NCBI GenBank assembly: GCA_013815395.1
Contig: JACDGH010000141.1
Span: 1-6,800, forward strand
Source: Parachlamydiaceae bacterium
GTDB lineage: Bacteria; Chlamydiota; Chlamydiia; Chlamydiales; Parachlamydiaceae
DNA length: 6,800 nt
Reading direction: 5' to 3'
The notes below the pieces were generated by a model that was not told where the DNA came from, searched no databases, and worked only from the letters and a program-made list of their open reading frames with translations. Made by a program: the position numbers and the translations under genes. Positions 5,454 to 6,800 of the stretch are shown piece after piece. Every line of letters begins with the position of its first letter. The stretch's first letter is position 1.

Positions 5454-5568
5454 AGAACCGATTGCTCATCGTTTTTCGACAAAGTAGCGACCCACAGCAT
5501 TCCAGGCTTTTTTATATTCAGATTCTTGCCAAGACCATTACATAATCTTGATAAATCACAGCAAACAT
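5454..5568 (-). pseudogene. Antibiotic-biosynthesis-monooxygenase (ABM) domain remnant
   Basis: The N-terminus MFAVIYQDYVM begins at 5568 behind AAGGGA (5571-5576). After a frame change it continues as YKKAWNAVGRYFVEKR, then TGA (5466-5468), then AIGS. A GGA to TGA change would restore the run FVEKRGAIGS. This matches the start of a small ABM-like (dimeric alpha-beta barrel) protein of about 100 aa, of which only the first third remains. One frameshift and one nonsense codon are needed to read it. Confidence 0.5.
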
Positions 5569-5611
5569 AAGTCCCTTGTGCCTTAGAGCGTTTTTAGGGG
5601 ATAATGGAGGC

Positions 5612-5640
5612 ATTGTACTAGTATTTCCTAGAAGAATCAA
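5612..5640 (-). promoter_or_regulatory. Relict promoter of the ABM remnant
   Basis: TTGATT (5635-5640), a 17-nt spacer and TACAAT (5612-5617) lie about 44 nt before the remnant's ATG at 5568. It suggests the ABM gene arrived with its own promoter. Confidence 0.4.
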
Positions 5641-5689
5641 GGAATTCCAGCAGACTTTCCCAGTAGTTGATATGACAATGTTTTATTTC

Positions 5690-5724
5690 AATGCTGGGTG
5701 TCAGGCCTGCACCCTGCATTTTTA
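5690..5724 (+). terminator. Intrinsic terminator
   Basis: AATGC-T-GGGTG-T-CA pairs with TG-CACCC-T-GCATT around a GGCC loop: 12 base pairs with one T-T mismatch and one bulge, followed directly by a T run (5719-5723). The T tract follows on the plus strand only. No intact plus-strand gene ends before it. A 56-codon open frame (5555 to about 5725) overlaps it but has no recognisable product. Confidence 0.65.
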
Positions 5725-5725
5725 A

Positions 5726-5762
5726 CGGTGCACTAGCGGTGCAACGACTAGTCTATTGCACC
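5726..5762. repeat. CGGTGCA repeats left of att copy 2, candidate arm sites
   Basis: CGGTGCA occurs at 5726 and 5737 (11-bp step), and the inverted form TTGCACC at 5756-5762. The same word recurs on the other side of the tRNA-like core at 5986. This is the geometry of arm-type sites for a tyrosine integrase; the role is inferred. Confidence 0.45.
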
Positions 5763-5862
5763 ATCAAAAACCAACAAATTCCATTAGCATTTTAGCCATA
5801 AACCCTTTATCATCCTACTCATAGCGGTTGGATGGTATTGGGTTATAGGGCAGACCACCGCC

Positions 5863-5918
5863 CTCATCACCCGCTGGTCACTGGTTCAAGTCCAGTTTGT
5901 CCCACTTTTATCCATCAC
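5863..5918 (+). other. tRNA-Met 3'-end attachment core (att copy 2)
   Basis: This is the second copy of 1989-2044, with 6 differences in 56. The T arm is perfect (ACTGG/CCAGT, loop TTCAAGT) and the acceptor strand is TTGTCCC plus A. The anticodon stem is broken: ACCGCC lies before CTCAT, but the 3' side is CCCGC, as if two different tRNA sequences were joined at the anticodon. No matching GGGACAA 5' strand or D arm lies upstream. The decayed integrase follows about 150 bp downstream, the usual order for a tRNA-targeted island. Confidence 0.7.
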
Positions 5919-5985
5919 CCATAAGCACTTACAAGTATGATTCAGCTTGAAATAAATCCTTATATCAAGCTAGTTTTACCACTTG

Positions 5986-6004
5986 CGGTGCAAATTCGGT
6001 ACAG
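5986..6004 (+). repeat. CGGTGCA/CGGTACA repeats right of att copy 2
   Basis: CGGTGCAA (5986-5993) and CGGTACAG (5997-6004) repeat at an 11-bp step, like the pair at 5726 and 5737. They lie between the core and the integrase remnant. Confidence 0.4.
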
Positions 6005-6068
6005 TGAATATCAATCTTAACTAGCACTATCCAACCGCTCAAACTATAACTCTTATGAGGTTTGAGCT

Positions 6069-6476
6069 ACGTCTATTTATAAACGTCAAGATCGAAATGG
6101 AAAAGTCGTCGGTTGGCGAGCAGTTGTTGGTATCAAAGTCTATCCTACAGTATGTAAGCAAAGTGAGTGAAAAGAGGTAGCTAATTACTGGAAGATAGAT
6201 ATTGTCAGACAATTAAAGCTGGGCAATTTTAATTTGAGAGGCATAAGGTTCAAGGAACATTTTCTGATCTCGTCAATCACTACAAGCAAAGCGGTGCATT
6301 AGAGCATCATCGTTTCGCAAAAGATACTGTCTGTCATTTGGAATACTGGAAAGAACGCCTTGGTGAATATGCCCTTATTTACTTAACGCCTGAACATTTG
6401 GGTAAAGAACGGCAGCTTCTTATCGACACCCCCCACTCACCGAGCCACAAAACGATCGTCAGCAACAGTTAATCGC
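6069..6476 (+). pseudogene. Tyrosine site-specific integrase remnant, N-terminal half
   Basis: The arm-binding domain reads TSIYKRQDRNGKVVGWRAVV followed by YPTVCK. The core-binding domain reads KVQGTFSDLVNHYKQSGALE, then AKDTVCHLEYWKERLGEY and LTPEHLGKERQLLIDTP. The start is ACG at 6069, where ATG is expected; TGAGG lies about 8 nt upstream. Damage: an in-frame TGA at 6168, one missing T near 6233, and one extra C in the run 6429-6434, after which THRATKRSSATVNR ends at TAA 6477. The catalytic domain with the R...H-R-Y residues is gone. The integrase is dead, and this fits the tRNA-like core and arm sites just upstream. Confidence 0.8.
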
Positions 6477-6479
6477 TAA

Positions 6480-6800
6480 GTAAGGGTTGTAGACATTCCA
6501 ACCTTTACGGGTCAATATGGCGTCTTCGAGCACATTCACTTTATTTCCTCAAGAGATTCTTTTTCACGCATGTTGTGCGAATGCAGAAAAATCTCATGTA
6601 ACAGTAGGACAAGAATTCTTCAAAGAATTGATCAAAGATATTCCTAAAAACATCGCATGCATTTAGGGACTTTTTGTATACCTTCAAGAACAAAAACGCT
6701 CCCCCCAATGCTTAACGGGCAGGTCTTGCGCGTACTGAATCGGTTTGCATTGATTGCGGCTGCTGGAGCCTTAGCGACTGAACTTGGGATTACATATCCA
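6480..6800 (+). pseudogene. DUF927 domain protein remnant, continues past the right edge
   Basis: Four successive frame segments join into one protein: VRVVDIPTFTGQYGVFEHIH, then GQEFFKELIKDIPKNIACI, then RDFLYTFKNKNAPPNA, then GQVLRVLNRFALIAAAGALA with TELGITYP at the edge. The VVDIP...G.G.FE..H and VL.RFALIAAAGELATELGIT patterns belong to the C-terminal part of DUF927, found in primase/helicase-like replication proteins of phages, plasmids and islands. At least three frameshifts lie between about 6545 and 6714. It starts directly after the integrase fragment in the same frame, so a deletion has joined the two. Confidence 0.7.

Noticed and set aside
5330..5545. A plus-strand ORF of 71 aa
   Set aside because: It is antisense to the start of the hypothetical gene and to the ABM remnant, and has no family pattern.
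1..6800. A CRISPR array or a complete insertion sequence
   Set aside because: No regularly spaced repeats of CRISPR length and no transposase reading frame are visible on either strand.

Overview
The window is an AT-rich stretch of accessory bacterial DNA, full of remnants of mobile genes. No gene fixes the taxonomy. A mobile mystery A/B (Fic) pair with an ankyrin tail, a DUF927 replication-type remnant, integrase debris and many short broken genes fit an intracellular or amoeba-associated bacterium of the Legionellales or chlamydia-like type. That placement is inference.

Left part (1-2030). A pentapeptide-repeat protein gene lies on the minus strand (12-578). Divergent from it is a HigB/RelE-type toxin gene broken by two opposite single-base indels (792-1181). 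Its XRE-type antitoxin (1174-1521) is intact, and an intact DUF1653 gene follows (1577-1828). This part ends with three direct TGGCACA repeats and the 3' half of a tRNA-Met-like sequence (1984-2030).

Middle part (about 2031-5862). This 3.9 kb segment is bounded by two 56-bp direct repeats of the tRNA 3' end (50 of 56 identical). Its central intact unit is a two-gene minus-strand operon (3963 down to 2544): an XRE regulator (mobile mystery protein A) overlapping by 14 nt a Fic protein (mobile mystery protein B). The Fic protein has an intact HPFENGNGR motif and a C-terminal ankyrin-like extension. Around it lie a possible 146-bp element with inverted ends, a composite scar of three broken genes (HTH/terminase-like, fosfomycin-resistance-like VOC, GNAT acetyltransferase; 4200-4850), an intact but unrecognised minus-strand gene (4871-5383), and an antibiotic-biosynthesis-monooxygenase remnant (5454-5568).

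Right part (5690-6800). An intrinsic terminator precedes the second tRNA-like core. CGGTGCA repeats flank that core on both sides, as integrase arm-type sites would. A decayed tyrosine integrase (about 6069-6476) follows. It has lost its start codon, carries a nonsense codon and has two frameshifts, and it runs directly into a decayed DUF927 gene that leaves the window on the right.

Taken together, this looks like tandem tRNA-targeted islands. Their own integration and replication genes have decayed. The self-maintaining or cargo genes (Fic-ankyrin pair, orphan antitoxin, pentapeptide protein, DUF1653, one unknown) have kept open frames.
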